DNA of 64,000 nucleotides from Ceratopteris richardii (taxonomy: Eukaryota; Streptophyta; Polypodiopsida; Polypodiales; Pteridaceae). A program made the position numbers and the translations under genes. The stretch covers positions 72,050,983 to 72,114,982 of the forward strand of contig CM035416.1 in the NCBI GenBank assembly GCA_020310875.1, written 5' to 3'. Below are positions 1 to 9,680 of the stretch, piece after piece (positions within the stretch are counted from its first letter, which is position 1; each line of letters begins with the position of its first letter). The notes below the pieces were generated by a model. That model was not told where the DNA came from, made no database searches, and saw only the letters and a list, made by a program, of their open reading frames with translations.

Positions 1-1712
1 ACTAACTCTCTGAATCCTTTGATGTATGCGTCTTCGAATCCGCCTGTGACAAGTTCTTGTTCTATTATCGCTTGACTCTCTTCCTCAGTCAGCTTTTTGC
101 GTGCCCAAACCTTTTCCATAGTTCTATACAGCTTCTTAATAGCCAGTGTGTAAGCGGCTGCTTCGTAAGTTTCATCTTCATGGGTACTTGTATCACCATG
201 TGTGTCTGTTTGTTGGCCTTGGCCATCTGTCTATTCATGCTCTTGGGATTCCTGAGTTCCCTGGCTAGCTTCGTCGTCTCCTTCGTCGTCATCGGTTGCT
301 GTTCTTTTGTCATCAGAGCTAGACACAATCTGTCCTTGTGGCTGATCCCTGGGTGTGGTAGGGTAGCTAGGCCTTTCAAATTCTTGAGAAAACAATTGTC
401 CTTCTGAAAACTGGAACTCATTGGAGAATGCATCGGGCATCTCAAAATCAAACGTTGTGTTCAGTGGCTCTGCTTGTTCTGCTTCTAAATGGGGTATTGG
501 AAAAGAGAAAGCTTCCGCACCAATAGTGGTGGGAATTTCAGCTGCTGTGGTGATAGGTTCTGTGGTTGTGGCTGCTTGGGGTGCAACCGTACTGGTGGTG
601 CCCTCCGGCGTAACTGGTCTTGATAACCGTATACGAATTGGTGGTACCGTGGGAGTGGCTGCGGTCGGTGACTGCTCTGGAGATGGTTGTGGTGAGGGTG
701 ATTCTGGCACCTGAAGGCAGGGTATGTTTCCTCTCATGCGTTTTCCGGCTCTGCCTTTGCTAGACTTTCTAGCCTTTTTAGTGGTCCCTTTGAATGCTTT
801 CAATTCCTCACTCGTCATGGCGCGCTCTATGGGTAAATCATATGCCAGACACATATATATAATCCTTGTAAGTGCACAACATCCATTGATGACCTTCTTT
901 CGCTCCCACCTATGTTGTGCCAAATAGAGCTGATCAATTATCCAGCTAGCTAGATCAACCGTTTGAGGTCCAGTACATGCTAAGTATAATCCAAACCAGA
1001 TTCTTTTGTGGGGCATGGTAAAACGATCCTGAGCTGGGAAAGCAAAGTGCTGCATGCATATCCGTAATGGCTTGGAGAGCTCAGGTGTTATAGCAGAAAT
1101 ATCCTCCCACTTAGTTACGTCACCACGTTTCATCTGCTCTGGGACTAGTCGTTCTCGCTCCATCGGAGTGTGCGTTCCATGTATTTTGAGAGCTGCACGA
1201 ATTAAATCTTTGGGCAAATAAAACCTTCTGAATGGAGGGTCATTTACCAAGGATGGTAACATGAATGTTCCGGGTAGATCCTTGTTCTCTGAAGCTGTCA
1301 AGGTGGTTACTAGGTAAAAGCATCTGTAAAAATCTGGTTTAGGCAGAGGGTCACTAAAATATTCTGTAAATCCTGCTCGTGCCCAAACGTGCGTTAAATC
1401 TTGTGTATTCTGCAGTCCTTCAAATTCTCTTGAAAAGAACTGGTACTTGGTCCATGTGCGAAGATCAAATGCCAAATTGGCCTGAAATATGAAATCAGCG
1501 TCTGCTAATGGTCCTGCTAGGCCTTGAAACCAGTGAGAATTACGATGAATCTTCTCAGTATATCCTCTAGGAGGATCTTCGATTGGCATGGGTCCTGGAA
1601 AACCTTGAAACTCTGGTGGTTGCATCGTAGGATAAGATTGCGCGAGTAATTCTCCAATATTGGCCATTGGTGTGCTTGGGCCAGCTTCTGATGGTCCTTC
1701 TTCGGTTTGCAT
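1..1712 (-). pseudogene. Element A ORF3 (downstream ORF of unknown function), one nonsense codon, runs off the window
   Basis: A true ATG lies at 1712-1710. The frame stays open to a TAG at 233-231 and then continues in the same frame to the window edge. Residues about 45-300 share many blocks with ORF3 of element D: NSHWF/HSHWF, QFFSREFE-LQN, LPKPDF-RC, a block around QHFAFPAQDRF-PHK-IW-GLYL, and GCCALTRIIY-CLAYD. A basic patch follows (KKARKSSKGRAGKRMRG, near residue 320), then a P/S/T-rich and acidic stretch. After the TAG the frame is helix-rich and resembles the coiled segment of D (AYT...LY-T...K-V...TEE). I see no signal peptide or membrane helix, so it is env-like only by position. 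Function unknown. Confidence 0.8.
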
Positions 1713-1739
1713 GATGACTGACGAGCTAATGGAAAAGAT

Positions 1740-1764
1740 CTGCTACAAAAGATTAGCACATTAG
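1740..1764 (-). promoter_or_regulatory. Candidate 3' splice site upstream of element A ORF3
   Basis: On the minus strand, CTAAT branch-like sequences (1764-1760 and 1756-1752) precede a T-rich run ending in TGTAGCAG at 1740, about 28 nt before the ORF3 ATG. Elements D and E have the same arrangement at the same place. This would serve a spliced subgenomic RNA for ORF3. Not experimentally shown. Confidence 0.5.
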
Positions 1765-2057
1765 TATGGAAATTAATTATGATCCCATTAAGGTGAGACC
1801 GCAATCCCTTTCCATAGCCGATGTGTAACCCGTGTAGCCAAGTGTCATGAAGTGATTGATGCAATGATTATTTGCAAAACTAATGCAGGTCTCTAGACGC
1901 CTACATGGTCAGATTATGCATACATTTCTTGATGAGCTTTTATTATGCATGATGTGGGGTTTTGGTGTATGAATTTATACAAGGTTTGGCTGAGGGTGAA
2001 TTATTGGTGTTTAAGCGGGGTGGGAGAATTGTTAGATAAGGGGATACAAGAAGACGT

Positions 2058-2699
2058 CTAGATACGTTTCGGTATCCATTTCCTAAGAGTCTTTGAGTGG
2101 GTGGTGTGTTTCTGCTGAGGGACGAAAAGTGGTAGCGGGTTTGGTGGTATTGAAGGATGGAAAGATTTCTGAGGGGTATATATTACATGGCTTGGGTGTT
2201 GGGCTATAATACATTGTTTGGGTACCCAAATCTGCATGGGTGTAGGTCGATTGATAAGATACTTCTTGGCGATCCAAATCTGCCGAGTATTTGTACTTGT
2301 AGAAGAAGATCGAGGGGACTTTGGATGCTGACTCTGCTTTTTTTGAAACTTTGTCCTGTTCTCGTCTGCAGTGTTGCCAATAGCCTGTGGTTGCTGTCCT
2401 TTTGGCACCCATATTTGTTTCGTGCCACTTGTTCTGTGATGCTGATACTGCTGCTTTCCTTGCCTTATCTGGTGGTGTCGTCGGTCTCGGTCCCTCTGTT
2501 GTGGTTGACTCCTTCATGGTTGGGTTTGAGAGGTCCATTGGACGCTCTGCTTTGGAAAAGAAGGGAGATCCAACACTTGCGTGACCTGCCCATTAGGAAT
2601 TGATTCGTTATTTATCTTTAATCTAGGCCAGTCCGCAGCAAGTTTGGAAGGATGATCACCGCAGGGTGTTGTGCTCATTTGGCCGCTGATGCAACCCAC
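2058..2699 (-). pseudogene. Element A pol tail with W-V/I-P-K motifs, frameshifted
   Basis: Downstream of the TAG at 2702-2700 the same frame runs on for 61 codons and then stops. The following stretch, read across frames, carries motifs such as KQIWVPKG, QIWVPKQ, QIWIAKK and RKWIPKR. The tail of element E pol (46190-46560) has the same spaced motif. The tail seems to be a continuation of the pol polyprotein in a better copy. The role of the motif is unknown. The gap 1765-2057 shows no further coding signal. Confidence 0.55.
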
Positions 2700-4976
2700 C
2701 TAACCGCTGATTGTGTCCATCTGCCCTAGCGGTTGGATAGCTGCCCCTTCTAGTTTGCAGGAAGCCCCAGGGAAGATCTCCTGTCGTCCTTCTGATTGAC
2801 AACTGTCCATAGCCAAGCCCGAGTGGGTTGGTGTAGACGTAACGTGACTGATCTGACCCAAGATCTCCCGGTCTTCCGTCGCATGCATTTCATAGGGTCT
2901 AGGGTTACAAACCTCAGTTGGAATGCCGTTAGGGAAGTCAAGCGGTATCACTCGCTTCTGTTCTAAGGCTCCAATCTGTAAGGAGCCTTGTCTAAGATTT
3001 AGGTCCACTGAGTGATCGTATAGCCAATCTTGGCCAAGGATTAGGGGTTCTATCAGGTCGTCATCATGGCACACTAGTAGCTTCGCTGTCATGGTCACAT
3101 CCTTAATGAGGATAGGAAGGTCCACCTCACCCATGCAAGGGGTTTCCATGCCTCCTAGCCCTATGAGGTATGCCTCAATTGGCCGCATTTCTATTCCTGA
3201 ATCCTTATAGTGGGACCATCTAATCGAACTAGTCGCAGCACCTGAGTCAATTAGAGCCCTGAGCTCTTGGCAAGGGTTGCCGTGCTCTAACCTGACTGTA
3301 ATGAATGGTCTCCTGTCCACTATGCTAGGATGAGTTCGTGACTTTACTTGACACATGGCCATGGGATATCTGGGTGTTGTTTCCAGATGGTTATAATGTT
3401 CTCTCCCTAGTCCTTGTCTTCTTAACTTCATGCGCTTAATGCGTTCTATTGCTTCTGCCTGAGCTTCCGCTCGTATTCTATTTTCTTCCTCCTTACGCTT
3501 CTTTGCTAACGTGAGTCGTCTAAGCATATCCTCAGTAAGAGGTTCCTGATATAACTTGACTCTACAGCCACTAATGTAATTAGGCATTATATCTCCTTCT
3601 AAAGTGGCTAACTGTACTGCTCCACTTGTTGAGAGTCTGTTAATGATCATAGGTCCATAACCTCGCTTTTCTAACTTACGTGTGTGTTGCTTTAGCGTAT
3701 ATACTAGAACTGAATCTCCTTCTTTTAGGCCTTTATCTTTCACATGTGCATCAAAATATGCTTTCTGTCGCTTCTTCGCTGCATATATTCCTGCTGCCGC
3801 CTTTAGCCTGGTTTCACCTAATCGTTCCAAGTCCATTATTCTAGCTGATAATTCATGGCGGGTCCACTGATGTTCTTGTGCAACCTTAAGGGTCGGTATC
3901 AAGAAGTCCAAAGGACGCACCGCATTCTGACCAAAAACCATCTGAAAGGGAGTTGCATTGAGTACGGTCTTGTAGGCCACTCGATATGCCCAAACAGCAT
4001 GATGTAACTGTTTGTCCCAATCTGAATGTTTGTTGTTCACGAGTTTCGTCAGTACGTTACAAAGGATCTTATTAGTGCTTTCAGCCTGACCATTGGCCTG
4101 AGGATGATATGGTGCAGATTTCTTGTGAATCACCATAAAATCCTGTAACAAATATTCAATGACTTGGTTTAGAAAGTGAGTTCCTCGATCGCTCACTAAC
4201 TCTATAGGCAATCCATATCTTGTAAAGACATTCTCAAATAAGAATTTTGCAGTTGTGTGTGTATCATTCTTTTTCGTGGCTTTTGCCTCTACCCATTTCG
4301 TAAGATAATCTGTGGCAACAATAATGTATTCAGCATGTGTACCTTTTGCAGGGGGGTTAATGGGTCCTACAAAGTCTATAGCCCACTTAGAAAATGCACG
4401 TCCGCCCATCATGGGTTTCAATGGCATTTCATCTCTGCGAGTAGGAAACTGAGTTCTTTGGCACACATCACATCTCTTTACATAGGTATGAGCATCCATG
4501 TGAAGAGTGGGCCACCATAATCCTGCAAAGAGGATGGCTTTGATTATCCTATCGGGTCCAAAATGACCTCCTGCAACACCTTGGTGTGCAGTCTCTGGTA
4601 TGCTCAGATAATCACTCTCATGAACACATTGTCTTAGATATCCATCTCGTCCTCTTTTGTATAGGTTATCGCCAATAAGTGAATAATCTTGAGCTTCCTG
4701 CTCTAGACTGCGTTGTCGAGCTAAGGTCATTCCTTGAGGGAATGTGTTCTCCCTCAAGTATGTCACTAACGATTCACTCCAGTCTGGTGTGAGAGACACG
4801 TGATATAATGTAGCATGCTCTACTGGTGGTCTTTCACAACAAACATGGCATTCTTTACACAACTTGTAGACATCTACTTCCATCGAAGGCCAATATACTC
4901 CTAGTCTATGCAGAGTCTGTAATGTTCGATGTTTTGAATGATGTTGCTTTAAGGCACCTACGTGTGCTAATTGCAA
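2700..4976 (-). CDS. pol: Element A pol, C-terminal part: integrase followed by a second retropepsin
   Basis: A 758-codon open frame. Residues 3-46 look like one H2C2 zinc-binding module (LAHVGAL...YWP...C40-x2-C43). A second, more typical module follows with H131, H138, C169 and C172. The integrase core has D201 (AIDFVGP), D263 (VSDRGTHF) and E299 (NGQAEST). An SH3-like C-terminal region lies about 418-480 and a charged helix 480-525. Residues 555-665 then form a complete retropepsin-like unit: ALIDSGAAT (D577-S-G), a glycine-rich flap near 606-616, and LILGQDW (645-651). A different protease precedes RT in the same element, so this is a second one. The listed start is not an ATG; the frame is the continuation of pol after a small indel upstream. 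It ends at a TAG. Confidence 0.88.
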   Translation of the reverse strand: MQLAHVGALKQHHSKHRTLQTLHRLGVYWPSMEVDVYKLCKECHVCCERPPVEHATLYHVSLTPDWSESLVTYLRENTFPQGMTLARQRSLEQEAQDYSLIGDNLYKRGRDGYLRQCVHESDYLSIPETAHQGVAGGHFGPDRIIKAILFAGLWWPTLHMDAHTYVKRCDVCQRTQFPTRRDEMPLKPMMGGRAFSKWAIDFVGPINPPAKGTHAEYIIVATDYLTKWVEAKATKKNDTHTTAKFLFENVFTRYGLPIELVSDRGTHFLNQVIEYLLQDFMVIHKKSAPYHPQANGQAESTNKILCNVLTKLVNNKHSDWDKQLHHAVWAYRVAYKTVLNATPFQMVFGQNAVRPLDFLIPTLKVAQEHQWTRHELSARIMDLERLGETRLKAAAGIYAAKKRQKAYFDAHVKDKGLKEGDSVLVYTLKQHTRKLEKRGYGPMIINRLSTSGAVQLATLEGDIMPNYISGCRVKLYQEPLTEDMLRRLTLAKKRKEEENRIRAEAQAEAIERIKRMKLRRQGLGREHYNHLETTPRYPMAMCQVKSRTHPSIVDRRPFITVRLEHGNPCQELRALIDSGAATSSIRWSHYKDSGIEMRPIEAYLIGLGGMETPCMGEVDLPILIKDVTMTAKLLVCHDDDLIEPLILGQDWLYDHSVDLNLRQGSLQIGALEQKRVIPLDFPNGIPTEVCNPRPYEMHATEDREILGQISHVTSTPTHSGLAMDSCQSEGRQEIFPGASCKLEGAAIQPLGQMDTISG

Positions 4977-4999
4977 CCAATTTGCATGTTCTGATTCAT

Positions 5000-5941
5000 C
5001 TACACAACAAGCAAGAATCTTTTATCCTGTTTATATATGCTTTCTGCCATTATTTGGTATCTCTGAGACTTGGTAATCTCTCCCTCTTTGATCTTTATCC
5101 TAGGATTCTTGGGTCCATATGTGAGAATAGGGACTATAGGCTTAGCCCATTCTGGTGCTATCTCAAGATTAAACAAATAAGCATCTGGTAATTCATCCGC
5201 TATTCCTTGAGGAGCTTCTCCTGAGGTTAATCTTGAAAGGTGGTCAGCTCTAAGATGTGTCTTTCCTTTCCTGACTACGACTTTAGAATCATACTCCATG
5301 AGTAATAGAAACCAACGTATCAATCGTCCTGTGTTACATGGTTTGTTGACTAGGTACAATAGGGCTTGATGATCTGTAAAGAACTTGAACTTATTGGCCA
5401 ACAAATAGTGTCTGAACTTCTTTACCGCGTAGATCATCCCTAATCCTTCTCGTTTCGTAGTGGTGTAATTTCTTTCTGCTGCGTTCAATTGTCTGCTAGC
5501 ATAAGCTATGGGGAGATCTATGTTACCTTCCTTCGTGGGTTGTGCTAACACACATCCTATGGCATAATTGGATGCATCCACATGTACATGGAATGGCTTA
5601 CTCCAATCTGGTGTAGTCAATATAGGTGCTGAGCACAAGCGTCGTTTAAGTTCATTGAATGAATTTTCACATTCATCTATCCATTCAAAGTTGGTTAAAA
5701 GAGAGTACAAAGGCTTGGCTATGATTGCATACATGTGTATGAATCTCCTATAATAACCACAATGGCCCATAAATGCTTGTACCTCTTTCACATTAGTTGG
5801 TCTAGGTAATTCTGCAATTACCTTCACTTTTTCCTCATCTGTAGAGATTCCATTTTTTGACACAATGTGTCCTAGAATTTTGCCTTGTCTGACCATGAAA
5901 ACGCATTTTCTGGGTTCAAACAAACCTGATATTCTCGACAT
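5000..5941 (-). pseudogene. pol: Element A pol middle part: RT C-terminus and RNase H
   Basis: The first residues, up to about position 12, are out of register; from there the frame matches element E pol (43140-44050). It covers the RT thumb (KILGHIVSKNGI, GYYRRFIHMYA) and a Ty3-type RNase H with VHVDASNYAIG (first catalytic Asp present), AYASRQLN and FTDHQALLYLV, then the RNase H/integrase connector (GKTHLRADHLSR). One-nucleotide differences from element E at about 5900 and 5010 shift the frame at both ends, so the fragment is not translated as a unit in this copy. Confidence 0.85.
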
Positions 5942-6147
5942 TTGTCAAATATTTGTCTTAACTCTGGGATATGCGTCTGCCTGATATTAGAATGAGCACA
6001 TATGTCATCGACATATACTTCCAAACTCTTGCGTAAGAATTCCTTAAAAACATGACACATGAGTCGCTGGAAAGTGGCGGGTGCATTTGTTAAGCCAAAT
6101 GGCATCACCCGAAATGCAAATATGCCCCATTCAGTGGAAAATGTCAT
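5872..6147 (-). pseudogene. pol: Element A pol fragment: RT palm with YVDD
   Basis: Carries MPFGLTNAPATFQRLM and the catalytic VYVDD of reverse transcriptase. It is joined to the upstream frame by a 7-bp deletion near 6165 (element E has ATAGCTC there) and to the downstream frame by a 1-bp change near 5900. Both differences were read by comparing A with E directly. Loss of RT continuity means this copy cannot make its own polymerase. Confidence 0.85.
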
Positions 6148-9100
6148 CTTGTGTTGGTCCTCTGGGCTACTTGATTATAGCCTGAGAATCCATCAAGAAA
6201 GTTGTAAACTTCCTTGCCCGCAACTCTTTCCAATAGATGTTCTGTGATAGGAAGAGGATAGCTATCTCTAATCGTTGCGGCATTAACTTTTTTAAGGTTA
6301 ATACACACACACAATTTTCCATTCTTCTTGGGCACTACCACAATGGGAGATACCCATTCGGTATGCTCAATCTCATAGATGAATCCTGCTTCTATCAAGC
6401 GATCTATCTCCTCTTTAATCTTCGCAGCGTAGTTATCATTGTACGTGTACGGTTTCTGTTTTGTCGGTTTTGCATCTGGAGTCATAGGGATTCTAGGAGA
6501 GCATATATCTGGATCTACTCCTTTCAAATCTTTGTAACTCCAAGCAAAAACATCTCTATATTCGTGCAATAGGGCAACTAGCTCTTCTTCTTCTTCAGTT
6601 GTCAAATCATGCCCTATGTATGTACATTTTTCTTCTTCTCCTTCTATGGCTACGATTATTTTCCTGGTTTTCTCTCGGTTATCATATACTTGTCCGTCAT
6701 TCGCCTTTCTATTAGGCATTCGTACCATGATTCTTCTATCTTCGATTTCATATTTCTTGAAATTCTCGGTTACTTCAAACAAAGATTCTTCTTTTTCTGA
6801 CATGGTTTCTTTCTTCTTTCTTTTCTTTCCTTTACTCTTAGTAGTCACTTCTGTGGCTAACCTCACCTCATTCGTAATTTCTTCCTGTCTCCGAGGGTGA
6901 GTCTCTACTTCGTAGAAATATTCTTCCTCTGATGCAAATGGAGAGTCCATGATAATTGATTCTAAATCAAAATTGCTTGCATCCTCAAATGCATCAGTGC
7001 TAGGTTCACATTCTTCTAAAATTGCATCGCTCGTGATTGGCTCTATCGTGAAAACTGAAATGTCATAGCCATCCTCGTCACAGTGGGGTGTCCATTGTTC
7101 TTCATTGATGGCTACATCCATGGTTGCTAGGATTTCTGCCCAACCATGGGGTTCAAACTCTTCGTCAGGGAATACTACAGGCGCGTAAGCTGGATCTTGA
7201 AGGGTTCGTGGATTTTGTTCTGCACCTAAGGTCCTTGCTTCTAATCGTTCTTCCTCTTGTTTGGCTACTTTACACATCCATAAATGAGTATCCTCATGCA
7301 ACCAAGAAGGATCTGATTCTAATGAGTGCACAGATTCTGTTTCTACTTGTGTCTTATGGATGGTATTCCATTGTATTGGGGGTACGTCTCTATGTGAATA
7401 GTCTTTAAGATTGACTTTGGTAGTCACTCCTAAATGTTGCAAGTATAATGAATTAGTTCCCCAATCTTGTACAATTTGCAACTGAGGCATGAATGGACGT
7501 CCCAATATCATCTCATAAGCATGATTTTTTGCAAAGTCACAAACGGCGAAAGTATGCTCAAATTCTACACCACAAGTGGTGAGAGATATTCCTTCTAGTA
7601 AGCCGAATGGTTTTTCTATGTGTCCGTCAACCATTTGTAGCTTCATTCTGGTAGGTCTGAGTGCTAGCTTACCCCAACGTTTCCATAAAGCGGTGGTAGC
7701 TATGGCTACTCCAGCTCCTGAATCTAAGATGGCTTTCGTGGTGTAGCCCTGATGGGTTATTGGAAGATAAGTGTTACCTTCCTCTCCTTCGCTCACATCT
7801 CCAATCTTTTCCACGGGTATCTCTGGTACCTTATTTTGTGATCCTATTTGTGAGGGAGTAGTAGCAAGCTCGGGGAATTGATTTGCTACATGTTTCCACA
7901 ATTCTGGTTTTACCTTTAACAACTCTTCTAGAGTGAGATTACACTGTACTTTGGTATGCTTGATCACTTCCGTGTTTCTAGGGATTACTGATTCTTTATT
8001 CCTCACTATTATCATGGGTGCTCTCATACTAATAGACTTTGCTTCCCAAGGTCCTGTGAACTGAGGTAATTCTTGTAAAGAATTAGATTCAAAAGCTGTG
8101 TGTTCACTCAGTTGTTGCTCCTCTACATCATCGTAAATAGAGGGAATATCTTGGGGAAATTGTTCCTGCAAGTCGTCTATTTCTTGAATAGGAGGATGAG
8201 TTCCTTGTTCTTTTCTCCATTTCTCTTCTTGGATTTCTCTCAAAAATTCATGTGAGTACCTATGTATGGAAGACAAATTGTCTTGACTTTCTGTATTGGG
8301 TACTTGAGACAGGGATGGTGCATTCCTTTCCTGTGTCTCTGAGACAATAGGGTTCCTATGCTGATCCTTTTTCTCTTTGCTTTCAATCAAATATTCTAGC
8401 CTCTCCATTAGTCCTTGAAAATGTAATTCCGGTTTTGCCATGTTATTCCAATTAAGATATCTAGAGGCTTCGAACAAAGCTTGTGCTAGTTCTACCATCT
8501 TCATGCAAAGTTTAGTTCTCTCAATTTCTAGATCAGCTCGAGGGTAGTTTTTGCTCATTTCAACTACCTGAGGTCCCTCTTTTAATCTAGCCTGATATGC
8601 ACGAAACATCATGTCTAGATTTTCTGGTATGGGTTCCGCTAAAACTGATCCTGATTTCTGAGCTGGATTCTCTTGATTCAAGTCCTGTGAAGTCAATTCT
8701 AGGATTTTGGCTCTAGATTCCTTTAAACTTCCTTCCAACTCAGTTATCTTTTTACTCCATTTTCTCTTAATTCTTTCTCTAGAATCTTTCCAAGATTTTA
8801 TCTTTTTACTGCTAGATTCTGCAACTTCACTACTTCCAGCTACTTTCCCTTGATTAAGCTGTTGGTTCTGTAAGAGCGCCTGGGCTCTTGTGATAGCTTG
8901 GATAGGCACGTATGTAGGGTTGGATCCATCTGCGTTATTTACAATACCTATCACGTTGATCGGTGTCACATTCGAAGCATTAACAGGGTTCTTAGGACAA
9001 TCTTTGATTATGTGCTCTTTGCCACAATCGGCACAAAAGCCTTGTATGTTATAGTACTGTGATTGCCCTGCTATTGAAGGATGTGGACAATCCTTTATGA

Positions 9101-9680
9101 AGTGGTCTCCTTGGCACCTAAAGCATGGTCCTCTAGGGCCCTGTGGTCTCTGTTGTCTCAATTGGGGCCGTGGATTTGGGTTTGTGTACATCACATTAGC
9201 ATAGTCTGGCTCCCAACTAGGTTCCACTGGTGGACTATCATAATGATATGTCTCCATGTGTTCTGGTGACTCCGTGTAATAAGCGGGTGGACTATCTACA
9301 TGCGTAGAGTCAAAACTGTTTGAGTTCGGGTCATTCTCTGTGATCAAAGGTGAAGAAGGCACTAAGGCCCTACTTAGGTTCTCTTCTGCAGCAGCGTATT
9401 TGACTGAGATGACATTCGCTGGTGGGGGTGGCTGCTGGGCTAAGATAGGTTGAGGTCTCTGTTGAGCCTGGTATGGGTAGTTCTGAGGAGGCCTATAGTA
9501 ATAAGGTTGAGCATTGTATTGGCCTTGATACCTACCTGGTTGCTGGTATGCTTGCGGGTAGTTCTGTCTCACGGTTTGCTTGTTGTATGGGTAGTCCTGA
9601 GTCGTATGATTCGTGTATCTTCTCTCAATTGTACAGTATTGGCCACTAGGGTTGGCTTGAGGTTGTGGTGCATTGGGCAC
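6144..9680 (-). CDS. pol: Element A pol, N-terminal part: zinc knuckles, protease 1, start of RT
   Basis: The 1178-codon frame has a Q/P/Y-rich linker, two zinc knuckles near residues 186-225 (CFRCQGDHFIKDC and CADCGKEHIIKDC), a long charged linker, and retropepsin 1 with AILDSGAGVAIA near residue 650 and MILGRPF near 725. An acidic spacer follows, then the start of RT (WVSPIVVVPKKNGKL, INLKKVNAATIRDSYPLP, FLDGFSGYNQV). It stops where a 7-bp deletion breaks RT. The first codon is GTG, not ATG. It overlaps the gag frame by about 110 bp in the -1 register, but in element E the same junction is in one frame, so a 1-bp loss in a C run at about 9675 is the simplest explanation. Confidence 0.88.
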   Translation of the reverse strand: MPNAPQPQANPSGQYCTIERRYTNHTTQDYPYNKQTVRQNYPQAYQQPGRYQGQYNAQPYYYRPPQNYPYQAQQRPQPILAQQPPPPANVISVKYAAAEENLSRALVPSSPLITENDPNSNSFDSTHVDSPPAYYTESPEHMETYHYDSPPVEPSWEPDYANVMYTNPNPRPQLRQQRPQGPRGPCFRCQGDHFIKDCPHPSIAGQSQYYNIQGFCADCGKEHIIKDCPKNPVNASNVTPINVIGIVNNADGSNPTYVPIQAITRAQALLQNQQLNQGKVAGSSEVAESSSKKIKSWKDSRERIKRKWSKKITELEGSLKESRAKILELTSQDLNQENPAQKSGSVLAEPIPENLDMMFRAYQARLKEGPQVVEMSKNYPRADLEIERTKLCMKMVELAQALFEASRYLNWNNMAKPELHFQGLMERLEYLIESKEKKDQHRNPIVSETQERNAPSLSQVPNTESQDNLSSIHRYSHEFLREIQEEKWRKEQGTHPPIQEIDDLQEQFPQDIPSIYDDVEEQQLSEHTAFESNSLQELPQFTGPWEAKSISMRAPMIIVRNKESVIPRNTEVIKHTKVQCNLTLEELLKVKPELWKHVANQFPELATTPSQIGSQNKVPEIPVEKIGDVSEGEEGNTYLPITHQGYTTKAILDSGAGVAIATTALWKRWGKLALRPTRMKLQMVDGHIEKPFGLLEGISLTTCGVEFEHTFAVCDFAKNHAYEMILGRPFMPQLQIVQDWGTNSLYLQHLGVTTKVNLKDYSHRDVPPIQWNTIHKTQVETESVHSLESDPSWLHEDTHLWMCKVAKQEEERLEARTLGAEQNPRTLQDPAYAPVVFPDEEFEPHGWAEILATMDVAINEEQWTPHCDEDGYDISVFTIEPITSDAILEECEPSTDAFEDASNFDLESIIMDSPFASEEEYFYEVETHPRRQEEITNEVRLATEVTTKSKGKKRKKKETMSEKEESLFEVTENFKKYEIEDRRIMVRMPNRKANDGQVYDNREKTRKIIVAIEGEEEKCTYIGHDLTTEEEEELVALLHEYRDVFAWSYKDLKGVDPDICSPRIPMTPDAKPTKQKPYTYNDNYAAKIKEEIDRLIEAGFIYEIEHTEWVSPIVVVPKKNGKLCVCINLKKVNAATIRDSYPLPITEHLLERVAGKEVYNFLDGFSGYNQVAQRTNTR

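Noticed and set aside
9569..9680. Programmed -1 frameshift between gag and pol of element A
   Set aside because: No good slippery heptamer at the overlap, and element E has the two parts in one frame; a lost C in A explains it.
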